From NCBI GenBank assembly GCA_019120125.1, contig DWVR01000009.1, forward strand, positions 1 through 56,058: a stretch of 56,058 nucleotides of DNA. Reading direction: 5' to 3'. The notes beneath the pieces were generated by a model. That model was not told the origin of the DNA. It saw nothing but the letters and a program-made list of their open reading frames with translations, and made no database searches. Of the stretch, positions 16,424 to 25,479 are shown piece after piece; positions within the stretch are counted from its first letter, which is position 1, and every line of letters begins with the position of its first letter. This DNA comes from Candidatus Phocaeicola excrementigallinarum (GTDB lineage: Bacteria; Bacteroidota; Bacteroidia; Bacteroidales; Bacteroidaceae). The translations under genes were made by a program, and so were the position numbers.

Positions 16424-16887
16424 TCGGATTCTTTACGGATAGGGATCTCCTTCTTGATGCTCTGCTCAAGCGAGATCAAGGTCTCTGTGGCGGTAACTCC
16501 CGGAATCTCCTGGATCTTCGAGTTCAACAGCTCCATCAGATGCTCGTTGTCGGTGGAATACAGCTTGGTCAGCATGGTGTACGGCCCTGTCGTGAAATGG
16601 CATTCCACGATTTCGGGAATCTTCTTCAGCTCCGCCACCACACTCTTGTACATGGAACCTTTCTCCAGTTTGATTCCCACGTAGGTGCATGTGCTGTATC
16701 CCAGGCTTTTCGGGTTCACATGGTATCCTGAACCTATAATCACACCCAAATCAATCAGACGCTGCACGCGCTGATGGATAGCCGCACGCGACACGCCACA
16801 TTCTGCTGCCACGTCTTTAAACGGAATTCTGGCATTCTGCGAAATGATCTCCAGAATCTGTCTATCAAGTTTATCAATCTTTTCCAT
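16420..16887 (-). CDS. Lrp/AsnC-family transcriptional regulator
   Basis: The start at 16887 gives 155 residues beginning MEKIDKLDRQILEIISQNAR. The longer open frame upstream runs through the promoter box and is not used. An N-terminal AsnC helix-turn-helix (PFKDVAAECGVSRAAIHQRV, about 20-50) is followed by a RAM/AsnC ligand domain (about 65-150) with the G-x-Y-T-M-L-T-K core. Such proteins form octamers that sense amino acids or short-chain acids. The effector cannot be identified from the sequence. It is co-transcribed with the DUF4491 gene. Confidence 0.93.
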   Translation of the reverse strand: MEKIDKLDRQILEIISQNARIPFKDVAAECGVSRAAIHQRVQRLIDLGVIIGSGYHVNPKSLGYSTCTYVGIKLEKGSMYKSVVAELKKIPEIVECHFTTGPYTMLTKLYSTDNEHLMELLNSKIQEIPGVTATETLISLEQSIKKEIPIRKESE

Positions 16888-16921
16888 ACTTAAAATGGTT
16901 CTGGTTTTATCATATTGTAAG

Positions 16922-16929
16922 CAAATGTA
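16922..16929 (-). promoter_or_regulatory. TACATTTG promoter box for the Lrp gene
   Basis: TACATTTG on the minus strand lies 34 nt upstream of the chosen ATG and supports that start over the longer frame. Confidence 0.6.
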
Positions 16930-17034
16930 GCAAAAGTTTTTTATCCATACGCTACTTCTCACCAAAAAACGTGATTTTTTATAGAAAAAGAACAATTTAT
17001 CCGCCCAACACGCGATTCATTCCGTGCAAATCCC

Positions 17035-17042
17035 TATATTTG
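17035..17042 (+). promoter_or_regulatory. TATATTTG promoter box for the Nudix operon
   Basis: TATATTTG matches TAnnTTTG and ends 30 nt before the ATG at 17073. It excludes the longer upstream frame and probably drives the Nudix, TPR and barrel genes together. Confidence 0.6.
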
Positions 17043-17072
17043 TGGGGTATTACAATCAAAACGAAGAAAACA

Positions 17073-17600
17073 ATGCATCCATTAGAGTTGTTCAGATTCT
17101 GTCCGGAATGCGGGTCAGACCGGTTTGAGGAACACAACGCGAAATCGAAGAAATGCGCGGACTGCGGCTTTGTCTATTATTTCAATCCCAGCGCGGCCAC
17201 GGTGGCCTTCATCCTGAACCGTCAGGGTGAACTGCTGGTATGCCGCAGGGGAAAGGAGCCGGCCAAAGGCACGCTGGACCTTTCGGGAGGATTCATCGAC
17301 ATGTGCGAGACCGGAGAGGAAGGAGTCAGCCGCGAGGTGAAAGAGGAGACGGGACTGACGGTGACGGAAACGGAATACCTGTTTTCCCTCCCCAACACTT
17401 ACCTGTACTCGGGATTCCTCGTGCATACGCTCGACATGTTCTTCTTATGCAAAGTGGCCGATGACAGACTGATTGAGGCCAAGGATGATGTGGCCGACTC
17501 GTTCTGGATGCCGCTCGACCGGATCAATCCAGAGGATTTCGGACTGGAATCCATACGCAAAGGTATCACCCGCTTTTTGGCGGAACATAAAAACAAATGA
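17073..17600 (+). CDS. Nudix hydrolase with N-terminal zinc ribbon
   Basis: The start at 17073 follows the promoter box and gives 175 residues. An N-terminal zinc ribbon (CPECG...CADCG) precedes a Nudix fold whose box is complete: Gly-x5-Glu-x7-REVKEETGL. Zinc-ribbon Nudix enzymes of this kind resemble NADH pyrophosphatase relatives and hydrolyse nucleoside diphosphates linked to another group. The substrate is not evident here. The stop overlaps the TPR start by four bases (ATGA at 17597-17600), so the genes are translationally coupled, although no functional link is obvious. Confidence 0.9.
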   Translation: MHPLELFRFCPECGSDRFEEHNAKSKKCADCGFVYYFNPSAATVAFILNRQGELLVCRRGKEPAKGTLDLSGGFIDMCETGEEGVSREVKEETGLTVTETEYLFSLPNTYLYSGFLVHTLDMFFLCKVADDRLIEAKDDVADSFWMPLDRINPEDFGLESIRKGITRFLAEHKNK

Positions 17601-20600
17601 CAATGAAGAAAAAAACGACCTTGACATACAGGTGGGTGGCCGGCCTGATGTGCGCCATCCCGATGTCACTCCCTGCCCAGCAGACGGAACCCCTTACCGG
17701 AGAGGAACGTCTGTTCAATGACGGCAAGCAACTGTTTCTCCGCCATGACTATGCGGCGGCCAGGCAGACCCTTACTGACTATCTGAAACATTCCACCTGT
17801 ACGGACTTCAGGGATGAGGCGGACTATATGCTGGCTTGCAGCGCGTACGAGCTGGAATATCCCGACCGGATACAGATACTGGAGGACTATCTTTCCGCCC
17901 ATCCGGAATCAAGATACAAGAACCGGGTAAAGGCACTGGCCGGTTCCGCCCGTTTTTTCGACGGAGACTATGAGAAGGCCATACGCAGCTATCAGGAATG
18001 CGACCTGGGCCTTCTTCCGGAAGAAGAAAGGGACGCATGCACGTTCCGCATGGGTACGGCATGCATGAAGACGGGTAACCTGCAGGACGCCGCGCTATGG
18101 TTCGGAATCCTGCAGGAAACAAGTTCCCTGTACCGGAACGACGCTATATATAACCTTGCCTATATCAATTATGCACGGGGAAAATACGAGACGGCCCTAC
18201 AAGGCTTCCTGCAGGTGGAACACGACAGGAAATACACCGAACTTGCTCCTTATTATATAGCGGACATCTACCTGATTACCGGGAAATATGCCGAAGCACG
18301 TCAGATCGCCCAGGATTATCTTGGCACGAACGCAGGTCAGGAACATGCGGTCGAGATGTCGCGGATTGCCGGAGAAGCGGCTTATGGCCTGCAGGATTAT
18401 CCGGCTTCGGCCAGACTGCTTGAGGTGTATACCCGCCATACGGAACGCCCTGAGCGCAACGCGTTGTATAAGTTGGGTATGAGTTGTTTCCAGACCGGTG
18501 TGTATTCGAATGCCATCCGATATCTGGGCGAGACGACTGACCAGGAGGACGCAATGACCCAGAACGCCTGCCTGCACATCGGACTGGCCGGATTGCAGCT
18601 GAAAGAAAGAAACCAGACACGCATGGCCTTCGAACGTGCCTCATCCATGAATTTCGATCCGGAGATCCGGGAACAGGCGCTCTACAACTATGCCTTGTGC
18701 CTGCACGAGACCTCCTACTCCCCCTTCGCCGAATCGGTCATCGTTTTCGAGCGTTTCCTTAATGAATACCCCCATTCCAGATACACCGACAAGGTCAACA
18801 ACTATCTGGTGGAGGTATATCTGAACACTCACAGCTATGAGGCGGCTCTCCGTTCCATAGCCAAGATATCCAATCCCGGTCCGCGTATTCTGGAAGCCAA
18901 ACAGAAGCTGCTGTTCAGAATGGGGACACAGTTGTTCGCCCAGGCCGATTTCCCGAAAGCCGCCACACTTTTCAGCCAGTCGCTCCAGCTAGGAGCTTTC
19001 GACCAGCAGACCAAGGCGGACGCCTACTACTGGCGGGGAGAGTCGGAATACAGAATGGAGCAGTATTCCCGGGCGGCCGACGATTTCCATCAGTACATGG
19101 AGTTCACTCCCCAAAAGGACACACAGGAATATGCGCTGGCCCTCTACAATCTGGGATATATCCATTTCAAGCAAAAACAGTACGACCGTGCACGGACCTG
19201 GTTCGCACGTTGCGTGCAGAACGCCCGGCTTGCCGACACATCCGTGAAAGCCGACGCCTACAACCGCATCGGGGACTGCGATTTCCACAACCGGCAGTTT
19301 GCGGAAGCAGAAAGACAATACGCGATGGCGGCAAGCACAGACGCCTCATTGGGCGACTACTCCTTGTTCCAGGAGGGTTTCGTGAAAGGACTGCAGCGGG
19401 ATTATCCGGGAAAAGTGGAGACACTCAACCGGCTCATCGCCGGTTATCCCCACTCCCAGTATATGGATGACGCGCTTTATGAACAGGGACGCGCTTTCGT
19501 GCAGATGGACGATACGGAAAACGCCATCAGGCGTTACAGGCTTCTGCTGCAGCATTATCCGGAAAGCATGCTCTCACGGAAAGCGGCCAACGAGATCGGT
19601 CTGCTCTATTACCAGAACGACCGGTATGACGAAGCGATACAAGCCTATAAGAATGTAATCACGGCCTATCCGGGAAGCGAGGAGGCCCGTCTGGCACAAC
19701 GTGACTTGAGATCGATCTATGTGGATTTGAACAAGGTGGACGAGTATCTGGCCTTCGCGGCTTCACTTCCGGGTGGAGGTCCGGCCGATGTCAGCGAACG
19801 GGACTCGCTCACCTACGTGGCGGCCGAACGCATCTACATGCGTGGAGAAACGGAAAAGGCCCAAGCCAGTCTCACCAATTACCTGCAGTCATTCCCACAG
19901 GGGGCGTTCCGTGCGGATGCGGCCTATTATCTGGGACTGGCCGCCTTTGAGCGGAAAGACTATCACGAAGCGTCCGGATATCTGGATCAGGTGTTGAAGT
20001 ATCCGGGCAACAAGTACATGGGCGAGGCATTGTCGATGAGCGCGGTCATCGCTTACGAGGAGAAGGATTATCAGAAGGCATTGAACCTTTACAAGCAACT
20101 GGCGGACCGTTCCGTATCACAGGAAGAACGTATTCAAGCCCAGCTGGGCGCTTTACGCAGCGCCACCGCCCTGAACAGCCATGCGGAAATTGTCAGCGCC
20201 GCCTCGGCCTTGTTGGCCCAAAGCAAGCTGACACCCGAAATACGCAACGAAGCCTTGTACCGCCGTGCCAAATCCCTTCTTGAAGAGGACAAGAGACAGG
20301 AAGCCGTCGCCGACCTGAAGCGACTGGCCACGGACACACGCAACGTCTACGGGGCAGAGGCCAAATATCTGGTTGCACAACTCTATTTCGATGCCGGAGA
20401 AACGGAGAAGGCGGAAAAGGAAGTGCTTGACTATATCGAGACAAGTACTCCGCACGCCTACTGGCTGGCAAGAAGTTTCGTGCTGCTCTCGGATGTCTAC
20501 ATGAGACTGGGACGCAATATGGAGGCGAGACAATATCTTTTGTCTCTGCAGCAGAACTATCATGCTGATGATGACATTGCCGGAATGATAGAAAACCGGT

Positions 20601-20629
20601 TGGACAAACTTAAAAGTAAAGAACAATGA
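17597..20629 (+). CDS. Large periplasmic tetratricopeptide-repeat protein
   Basis: The protein has 1010 residues. An N-terminal signal peptide (cleavage likely after MSLPAQ) is followed by back-to-back TPR units over almost the whole length. Repeating patterns include Y-x-L-A-Y-I-N-Y-A-R-G-K-Y, LYNLGYIHFKQKQYDRA and AAYYLGLAAFERKDYHEA. An alternative ATG is two codons downstream. It should be a periplasmic or outer-membrane-associated scaffold that binds other proteins. Its ATG overlaps the Nudix stop, and its stop overlaps the start of the barrel gene (ATGA at 20626-20629). That coupling suggests it works with the barrel at the outer membrane. I do not recognise a named function. Confidence 0.85.
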   Translation: MTMKKKTTLTYRWVAGLMCAIPMSLPAQQTEPLTGEERLFNDGKQLFLRHDYAAARQTLTDYLKHSTCTDFRDEADYMLACSAYELEYPDRIQILEDYLSAHPESRYKNRVKALAGSARFFDGDYEKAIRSYQECDLGLLPEEERDACTFRMGTACMKTGNLQDAALWFGILQETSSLYRNDAIYNLAYINYARGKYETALQGFLQVEHDRKYTELAPYYIADIYLITGKYAEARQIAQDYLGTNAGQEHAVEMSRIAGEAAYGLQDYPASARLLEVYTRHTERPERNALYKLGMSCFQTGVYSNAIRYLGETTDQEDAMTQNACLHIGLAGLQLKERNQTRMAFERASSMNFDPEIREQALYNYALCLHETSYSPFAESVIVFERFLNEYPHSRYTDKVNNYLVEVYLNTHSYEAALRSIAKISNPGPRILEAKQKLLFRMGTQLFAQADFPKAATLFSQSLQLGAFDQQTKADAYYWRGESEYRMEQYSRAADDFHQYMEFTPQKDTQEYALALYNLGYIHFKQKQYDRARTWFARCVQNARLADTSVKADAYNRIGDCDFHNRQFAEAERQYAMAASTDASLGDYSLFQEGFVKGLQRDYPGKVETLNRLIAGYPHSQYMDDALYEQGRAFVQMDDTENAIRRYRLLLQHYPESMLSRKAANEIGLLYYQNDRYDEAIQAYKNVITAYPGSEEARLAQRDLRSIYVDLNKVDEYLAFAASLPGGGPADVSERDSLTYVAAERIYMRGETEKAQASLTNYLQSFPQGAFRADAAYYLGLAAFERKDYHEASGYLDQVLKYPGNKYMGEALSMSAVIAYEEKDYQKALNLYKQLADRSVSQEERIQAQLGALRSATALNSHAEIVSAASALLAQSKLTPEIRNEALYRRAKSLLEEDKRQEAVADLKRLATDTRNVYGAEAKYLVAQLYFDAGETEKAEKEVLDYIETSTPHAYWLARSFVLLSDVYMRLGRNMEARQYLLSLQQNYHADDDIAGMIENRLDKLKSKEQ

Positions 20630-22296
20630 AACTAACGGGAATACTAATTATAGGTACCGGTCTCTTGACCGTTCAAAACGTGAGGGCGCAGAAGGTGAAT
20701 GAGAAAGATTCTGTCCTGAACCGGACAATCGTGGTGGAGAACCAGTATAATCCTGAGGTGATGGACGCCTTCAAGATCAATGTGCTGCCGGAGGTGGCGG
20801 AACCTGCCGTAACCAAATACGAGATTGACTATGCCACCAGTCCGCATGCGTTCGGCTCCTGGAAATACCAGCCGATGAAGGCCATGCTGCGTGAACAGCG
20901 TCAGACGGCCGCTCCCCGCGGATATGCACGGGCCGCATACGGGAATATGGGCAACATCGACCTGAAAGGCAGTTATTTGTGGGACATCTCAAAAAACGAC
21001 CGTCTGGGAGTGATGGTGTCCATGTATGGAAGAAACGGTGACCTGCCGGATTTCAGCACAGACAAGAGCGACTGGAAATCACGTTTTTACCGTACAGACG
21101 CTTCATTGGACTACCGGCACGGTTTCCGGAACGTGTCCTTGTCGCTCGGAGGAAGTTTCGCCTCACAGGTATTCAATTACATGCCCTCCATGGAGACCTC
21201 CCCTTCTTATACGGCCGGCAATGACCGCCAGCACTATACACTGGGGGAAGGATATGTAGGAGTCACTTCGGTGCAGGGCCGCCTGCCGGTGGATTTCGCC
21301 GTACAGACCGGTTTCCGACGTTTTGACCGGAAATACGAGATCCCGTTTTTGGGCAGCGGCGCGGAAAACGCCGTACATACGACCGGTTACCTTGCCGGCG
21401 CCGTCAACGAGACCCAACAGGTAGGAATCGGATTCGACATGGACAACCTGTTTTATGCCTCTTCCCTGATGATGAAAGATTTCACCCTTGTGCAGCTTAA
21501 TCCTTATTACACACTTAAGACTGAGGAAGTCTCTTTACGCGTGGGGGCACATGTGGACTTGCAGACCGCCAACGGAAGCGGGGTGAAATGGGCGCCGGAC
21601 GTGAAGCTCGGCTATACCTTCGCCTCATCATACACCCTCTTCCTGCAGGCTACAGGAGGAACAAGACTGAACGATTTCAGACAATTGAACGGATTCTCTC
21701 CATACGGAATGCAATACGGTCAGTTAAAGACTTCATACACTCCGCTCGATGCCCGAATAGGGTTGAAGGCCTCTCCGGTAACCGGATTCGGGTTCAAAAT
21801 AGAAGGGGGATACAGAATCACGAAAGACGAGCTTTTCGCCTCGCCTTCCCTTCCTGAGGATTGTTCATTAGTGTACTCTCCCATTCTTCAGGAGAAGGCG
21901 AAGGTGGCTTTCGGAACCTTGACATTCGACTATTCCTATCAGGACTGGATTGACTTGAGCCTGGCCGGAAGTTATTATTCATGGAATGTGGATGACGGAG
22001 TGGAACCTTTGCTTTGGCTGAAGCCGCAGGTGGCCGTAGACTTCGGTGCCCGTGCGAAGATTGCCGATCCGCTTCATGTCACATTGGATTACCGGTATGA
22101 GGGCAGAAAGGACATCACGGGTATCGGGAAGGCCGACCCCGTGAACAACCTGTGCGTAGGCGCGGAATATGAGTTGTTCAAGCGCCTGAATGTATTCGCC
22201 CGGCTGAACAACCTGCTGAACAGGAATTACCTGACAGAATCAGGCTATCCGACCCAAGGATTCTACGTCATGGCCGGACTTGGTTGTCGCTTCTGA
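20626..22296 (+). CDS. Plug-less TonB-receptor-like outer-membrane barrel
   Basis: The protein has 556 residues. A signal peptide (cleavage near NVRAQ) is followed by a short conserved lead (IVVENQYNPEVMDAFKINV) and then alternating aromatic beta-strands to the end. The last strands read LNVFARLNNLLNRNY and the protein ends in a phenylalanine, the outer-membrane insertion signal. The barrel resembles the C-terminal half of TonB-dependent receptors, but no plug domain is seen. It is translationally coupled to the large TPR protein, a likely partner. The last 29 bases overlap the 3' end of the convergent ribD. Confidence 0.8.
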   Translation: MKLTGILIIGTGLLTVQNVRAQKVNEKDSVLNRTIVVENQYNPEVMDAFKINVLPEVAEPAVTKYEIDYATSPHAFGSWKYQPMKAMLREQRQTAAPRGYARAAYGNMGNIDLKGSYLWDISKNDRLGVMVSMYGRNGDLPDFSTDKSDWKSRFYRTDASLDYRHGFRNVSLSLGGSFASQVFNYMPSMETSPSYTAGNDRQHYTLGEGYVGVTSVQGRLPVDFAVQTGFRRFDRKYEIPFLGSGAENAVHTTGYLAGAVNETQQVGIGFDMDNLFYASSLMMKDFTLVQLNPYYTLKTEEVSLRVGAHVDLQTANGSGVKWAPDVKLGYTFASSYTLFLQATGGTRLNDFRQLNGFSPYGMQYGQLKTSYTPLDARIGLKASPVTGFGFKIEGGYRITKDELFASPSLPEDCSLVYSPILQEKAKVAFGTLTFDYSYQDWIDLSLAGSYYSWNVDDGVEPLLWLKPQVAVDFGARAKIADPLHVTLDYRYEGRKDITGIGKADPVNNLCVGAEYELFKRLNVFARLNNLLNRNYLTESGYPTQGFYVMAGLGCRF

Positions 22297-23323
22297 CATA
22301 GTGCCTCATCACGACATTGTCGCGCAGAAAGAAATCAGCCGCATGCCCGGACGGAACATGGGGAGCCTCTACTCCCGTACCGAGTTCTGTCCGGGCTTGC
22401 TCTATATAGATCTCATCCCATAGCCCGTCATCGATGAACGACTGAAGAAGCCGCGACCCGCCTTCCACCAGCAAGGTCTGTATCTTCCTGTCATAAAGTT
22501 CCTGAAGTATCTGGGGAAGGATGTCCTGTGAGAAGTCTGTTTTCACATAAGTGAGGTTCGTTTCAGAAAGACGCTCACATTCAGTAAACACCAATGTAGG
22601 GACAGTCCTGTCAAAAAGACGGAGTGCGGCAGGAAGCGTCAGCCGGCGGTCGATGACAAGACGCAGCGGATTCCTGCCATACCAGTTCCGTACCGTAAGA
22701 GAAGGATTGTCAAGCAAGGCGGTACGCCTTCCCACCAGAATGGCCATATTCTCCGCCCGCTGCTTATGCACATACACGGAAGTGACTGGAGTGGACAATA
22801 CCACCGGATTTCCACCCTCACGCACTATATCAATGAACCCGTCGGCAGATTCAGCCCATTTCAGGGTGACATAAGGCCTGCGCTCCGTATTGAAGGTCAC
22901 GAAACGCCGGATCAGGTGTCTGCATTCCTTTTCCAGCACACCCACTTTCACCTCTATTCCCGCATCCCTCAGTTTCCGGATTCCACGTCCCGAGACAAGG
23001 GAAAACGGGTCTACACACCCCACGACCACCCGCGGAATTCCTTTCCGGACAATCAGGTCGGCACAAGGAGGGGTCTTTCCGTAATGCGAGCAAGGCTCCA
23101 GACTGACATACATGGTGGATTCCTTCAACAGGCTCTCGTCCTTGACAGAGGCGATGGCGTTCACCTCCGCATGCCCTTCTCCACAACGCACATGGTATCC
23201 CTCACCGATTATCCGTCCCTGACGGACAATAACGGCACCTACTGTAGGATTGGGAGCCGCGTTGCAAAAGCCATTCTCCGCCAGTTGTATGCAACGGCTG
23301 ATATATTTTTCATCATCTGTCAT
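22268..23323 (-). CDS. ribD: Bifunctional riboflavin biosynthesis deaminase/reductase
   Basis: The protein has 351 residues. The N-terminal deaminase domain (about 1-145) has the zinc site GHAEVNAI and PCSHYGKTPPCADLI. The C-terminal reductase domain (about 150-345) has RPYVTLKWAESADG and LLVEGGSRLLQSF for NADPH and substrate. It carries out the second and third steps of riboflavin synthesis in the cytoplasm. The gene is divergent from prmC with a 35-bp gap, and its end overlaps the barrel gene by 29 bp. Confidence 0.95.
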   Translation of the reverse strand: MTDDEKYISRCIQLAENGFCNAAPNPTVGAVIVRQGRIIGEGYHVRCGEGHAEVNAIASVKDESLLKESTMYVSLEPCSHYGKTPPCADLIVRKGIPRVVVGCVDPFSLVSGRGIRKLRDAGIEVKVGVLEKECRHLIRRFVTFNTERRPYVTLKWAESADGFIDIVREGGNPVVLSTPVTSVYVHKQRAENMAILVGRRTALLDNPSLTVRNWYGRNPLRLVIDRRLTLPAALRLFDRTVPTLVFTECERLSETNLTYVKTDFSQDILPQILQELYDRKIQTLLVEGGSRLLQSFIDDGLWDEIYIEQARTELGTGVEAPHVPSGHAADFFLRDNVVMRHYVRSDNQVRP

Positions 23324-23344
23324 ATCTCTTACGTTTTTTATCGC

Positions 23345-23352
23345 TACATTTG
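23345..23352 (+). promoter_or_regulatory. TACATTTG box almost touching the prmC start
   Basis: TACATTTG matches TAnnTTTG and ends only 6 nt before the ATG at 23359. Transcription starts a few bases after such boxes, so the prmC message should be leaderless or nearly so. Confidence 0.55.
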
Positions 23353-23358
23353 CATGTC

Positions 23359-24201
23359 ATGCATCCTGTTTATTCACATATAAAAGAAAACCTCCTGCCG
23401 CTTTATCCGGCAGAAGAAGCCTCGGCACTGGCCAGATGGATATTGACCGATGTGTTCAGTCTCTCGCCGACCGAGCTTTATACGGGCAAAGATATAAATT
23501 TCCAACCGAAAGACTGGGACAGACTGGAAGATATTCTGACCCGCCTGAGAAATCATGAGCCCATCCAATACATATTGGGGACATGCTCTTTCTGCGGACT
23601 GGAGTTTCAGGTGGCGCCCGGTGTCCTGATTCCCCGGCCGGAAACCGCGGAACTGGTGAACTGGATTGTTTCCGGCCATCGCGCGTCGCTATCGGCAGAC
23701 ATCCTTGACATCGGCACAGGAAGCGGCTGTATCGCCATCTCTCTGGCACATCATCTGAAAGGCGCCACCGTATCGGCCTGGGATATTTCATCAGAGGCCT
23801 TGCGGATCGCGCGTCAGAACGCGGAACGGAATCAGGTAAGAGTATCATTCACCCGGACCGACATTCTTCAACCGGAAGTTCCTGACATGCAAGCGGACAT
23901 CATAGTGAGCAATCCGCCTTATATCACAGAAAAAGAACGGGAGGAAATGGAACGCAATGTGCTCGACTGGGAACCGGAACAAGCCCTGTTTGTCCCCGAC
24001 AATGATCCGCTCCTCTTTTATCGGGCCATCGCGCGGCACGGCCTCCACATGCTGAGACCCCAGGGACGTATCTATTTTGAGATAAACCGTGCGTACGGAA
24101 AGGAGACGACAGACCTGCTCATGCGTTTAGGGTATAAACAGGTTGAACTAAAAAAAGACTTTTACGGCAATGACCGCATGATCAAAGCTATAAAACCATG
24201 A
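23359..24201 (+). CDS. prmC: Release factor glutamine methyltransferase
   Basis: The start at the first ATG in frame (23359) gives 280 residues. The N-terminal helical domain has the QYILGTCSFCGLEFQV segment. The Rossmann methyltransferase core follows, with LIPRPETAELV, the SAM motif ILDIGTGSGCIAISLA and the catalytic NPPY (IIVSNPPYIT). PrmC methylates the glutamine of the GGQ motif in RF1/RF2 and promotes peptide release. recX starts within its stop codon (ATGA), so the genes form an operon with comF. Confidence 0.95.
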   Translation: MHPVYSHIKENLLPLYPAEEASALARWILTDVFSLSPTELYTGKDINFQPKDWDRLEDILTRLRNHEPIQYILGTCSFCGLEFQVAPGVLIPRPETAELVNWIVSGHRASLSADILDIGTGSGCIAISLAHHLKGATVSAWDISSEALRIARQNAERNQVRVSFTRTDILQPEVPDMQADIIVSNPPYITEKEREEMERNVLDWEPEQALFVPDNDPLLFYRAIARHGLHMLRPQGRIYFEINRAYGKETTDLLMRLGYKQVELKKDFYGNDRMIKAIKP

Positions 24202-24677
24202 AAGCATACACGGAAAAAGAACTGACCTTGAAAGCCGAGACCTATTGCGCTTCGGCGGAACGCTGTCCTTCGGATCTGGAGGAGAAACTGCGGAAATGGG
24301 GCGCTTCGGAGGATACACTCGCACGCGTCATGGCACATCTGGTCGAGGAACGCTACCTGGATACCACCCGATACAGCCGTTTCTTCACACGCGACAAATA
24401 TCGGTTCAACCAATGGGGACGGATGAAGATCATCCAGGCCCTGCGGATGAGACACGTTCCGGCGGAAGACATAGAAGCGGGACTGGAAGAGATTGACGCA
24501 CAGGAATACGATAACATCCTGAGAGACCTGCTGGAAAAGAAAGCGAGAAGCTTGAAGGCCGCATCCGATTACGAACGTAACACCAAGCTGGTCCGATTCG
24601 CGGCGGGACGCGGATTCACGATGGACGAGATCATGCGGCACATCAGACAAGGCGGCTTCGATGAGTATCCTGACTGA
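24198..24677 (+). CDS. recX: Regulatory protein RecX
   Basis: The protein has 159 residues of three-helix repeats typical of RecX: ALRMRHVPAEDIEAGLEEID in the middle, preceded by the VEERYLDTTRYSRFFTRDKY motif. It modulates RecA filaments. The start overlaps the prmC stop by four bases, and the end overlaps comF by 17 bases, so the three genes are tightly coupled. recA itself is not in the window. The length is normal for the family. Confidence 0.92.
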   Translation: MKAYTEKELTLKAETYCASAERCPSDLEEKLRKWGASEDTLARVMAHLVEERYLDTTRYSRFFTRDKYRFNQWGRMKIIQALRMRHVPAEDIEAGLEEIDAQEYDNILRDLLEKKARSLKAASDYERNTKLVRFAAGRGFTMDEIMRHIRQGGFDEYPD

Positions 24678-25350
24678 CCTCAAGGACCTGTTGTTCCCCC
24701 GCCTTTGTCTGGCATGCGGGACAAGGCTGCATCCTTCGGAGGACATGCTCTGTACGTCATGCCACTTCAAGCTGCCTCACACAAGACTGCTTCATACTCC
24801 CGGGAATGAGATTGAGAAGCTGTTTTGGGGACATTTTCCCATTGAACGGGCATCGGCCCTGCTTTATTATTCACGGGCGGGAGAAGTGGCCCATGTCCTT
24901 GCCCACATGAAATATCATGGAAGAAAAGATGTCTGTCTAAAGATGGGTGGGATAATGGCCGATGAATTGGAAGGCACGGATTTTTTCGAGGGAGTGGACT
25001 GCCTGATTCCGGTTCCTCTCCATCCGGAGCGCCTCCGCAAAAGAGGATACAACCAGAGCGAATGGCTGGCCAGAGGCATCGCTTCAAGAAATGGGATTCC
25101 GGTCTGCACCGATGTGCTTTACAGGCTCAGGAACAACCAGACCCAGACCCACAAGACAGCATTCGAGCGCCGGACCAATACGGAAGGCCTTTTCGGGCTC
25201 ACTCCTCAATCAGACAGACTAATCCACAGGCATGTCATGCTGATAGACGATGTGTTGACCACCGGAGCCACACTGGAAGCGTGTGGAGAGGCATTGTCCG
25301 CCATTGAAGGAATACGGATCAGCATTCTTACATTGGCGTGGACCCGGTGA
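24661..25350 (+). CDS. ComF-family phosphoribosyltransferase-like protein
   Basis: The protein has 229 residues. An N-terminal double cysteine cluster (CLACG...CTSCHFKL) forms a zinc ribbon. The PRTase fold follows, with the V-D-C-L-I-P-V-P-L-H-P-E-R-L-R-K-R-G-Y-N-Q motif and the PRPP-type loop MLIDDVLTTGATLEACGEAL. ComF proteins contribute to DNA uptake in competent bacteria. In non-competent species the role is unclear. It overlaps recX by 17 bp, fitting a DNA-processing operon. Confidence 0.9.
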   Translation: MSILTDLKDLLFPRLCLACGTRLHPSEDMLCTSCHFKLPHTRLLHTPGNEIEKLFWGHFPIERASALLYYSRAGEVAHVLAHMKYHGRKDVCLKMGGIMADELEGTDFFEGVDCLIPVPLHPERLRKRGYNQSEWLARGIASRNGIPVCTDVLYRLRNNQTQTHKTAFERRTNTEGLFGLTPQSDRLIHRHVMLIDDVLTTGATLEACGEALSAIEGIRISILTLAWTR

Positions 25351-25443
25351 GTCTGCCGGATCAGGACAATACGCTTTACCGGAAAATTCAGACCTTTCTG
25401 AAAATAAATGTGGCTAATTCTTTCTATTCCCGATGGTTTTCCA

Positions 25444-25451
25444 TAATTTTG
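25444..25451 (+). promoter_or_regulatory. TAATTTTG promoter box for pyrE
   Basis: TAATTTTG fits TAnnTTTG and lies 28 nt upstream of the pyrE ATG, in the 129-bp gap after comF. Confidence 0.55.
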
Positions 25452-25479
25452 CAGAAAACTTATCAGACAAATTGGAGTT

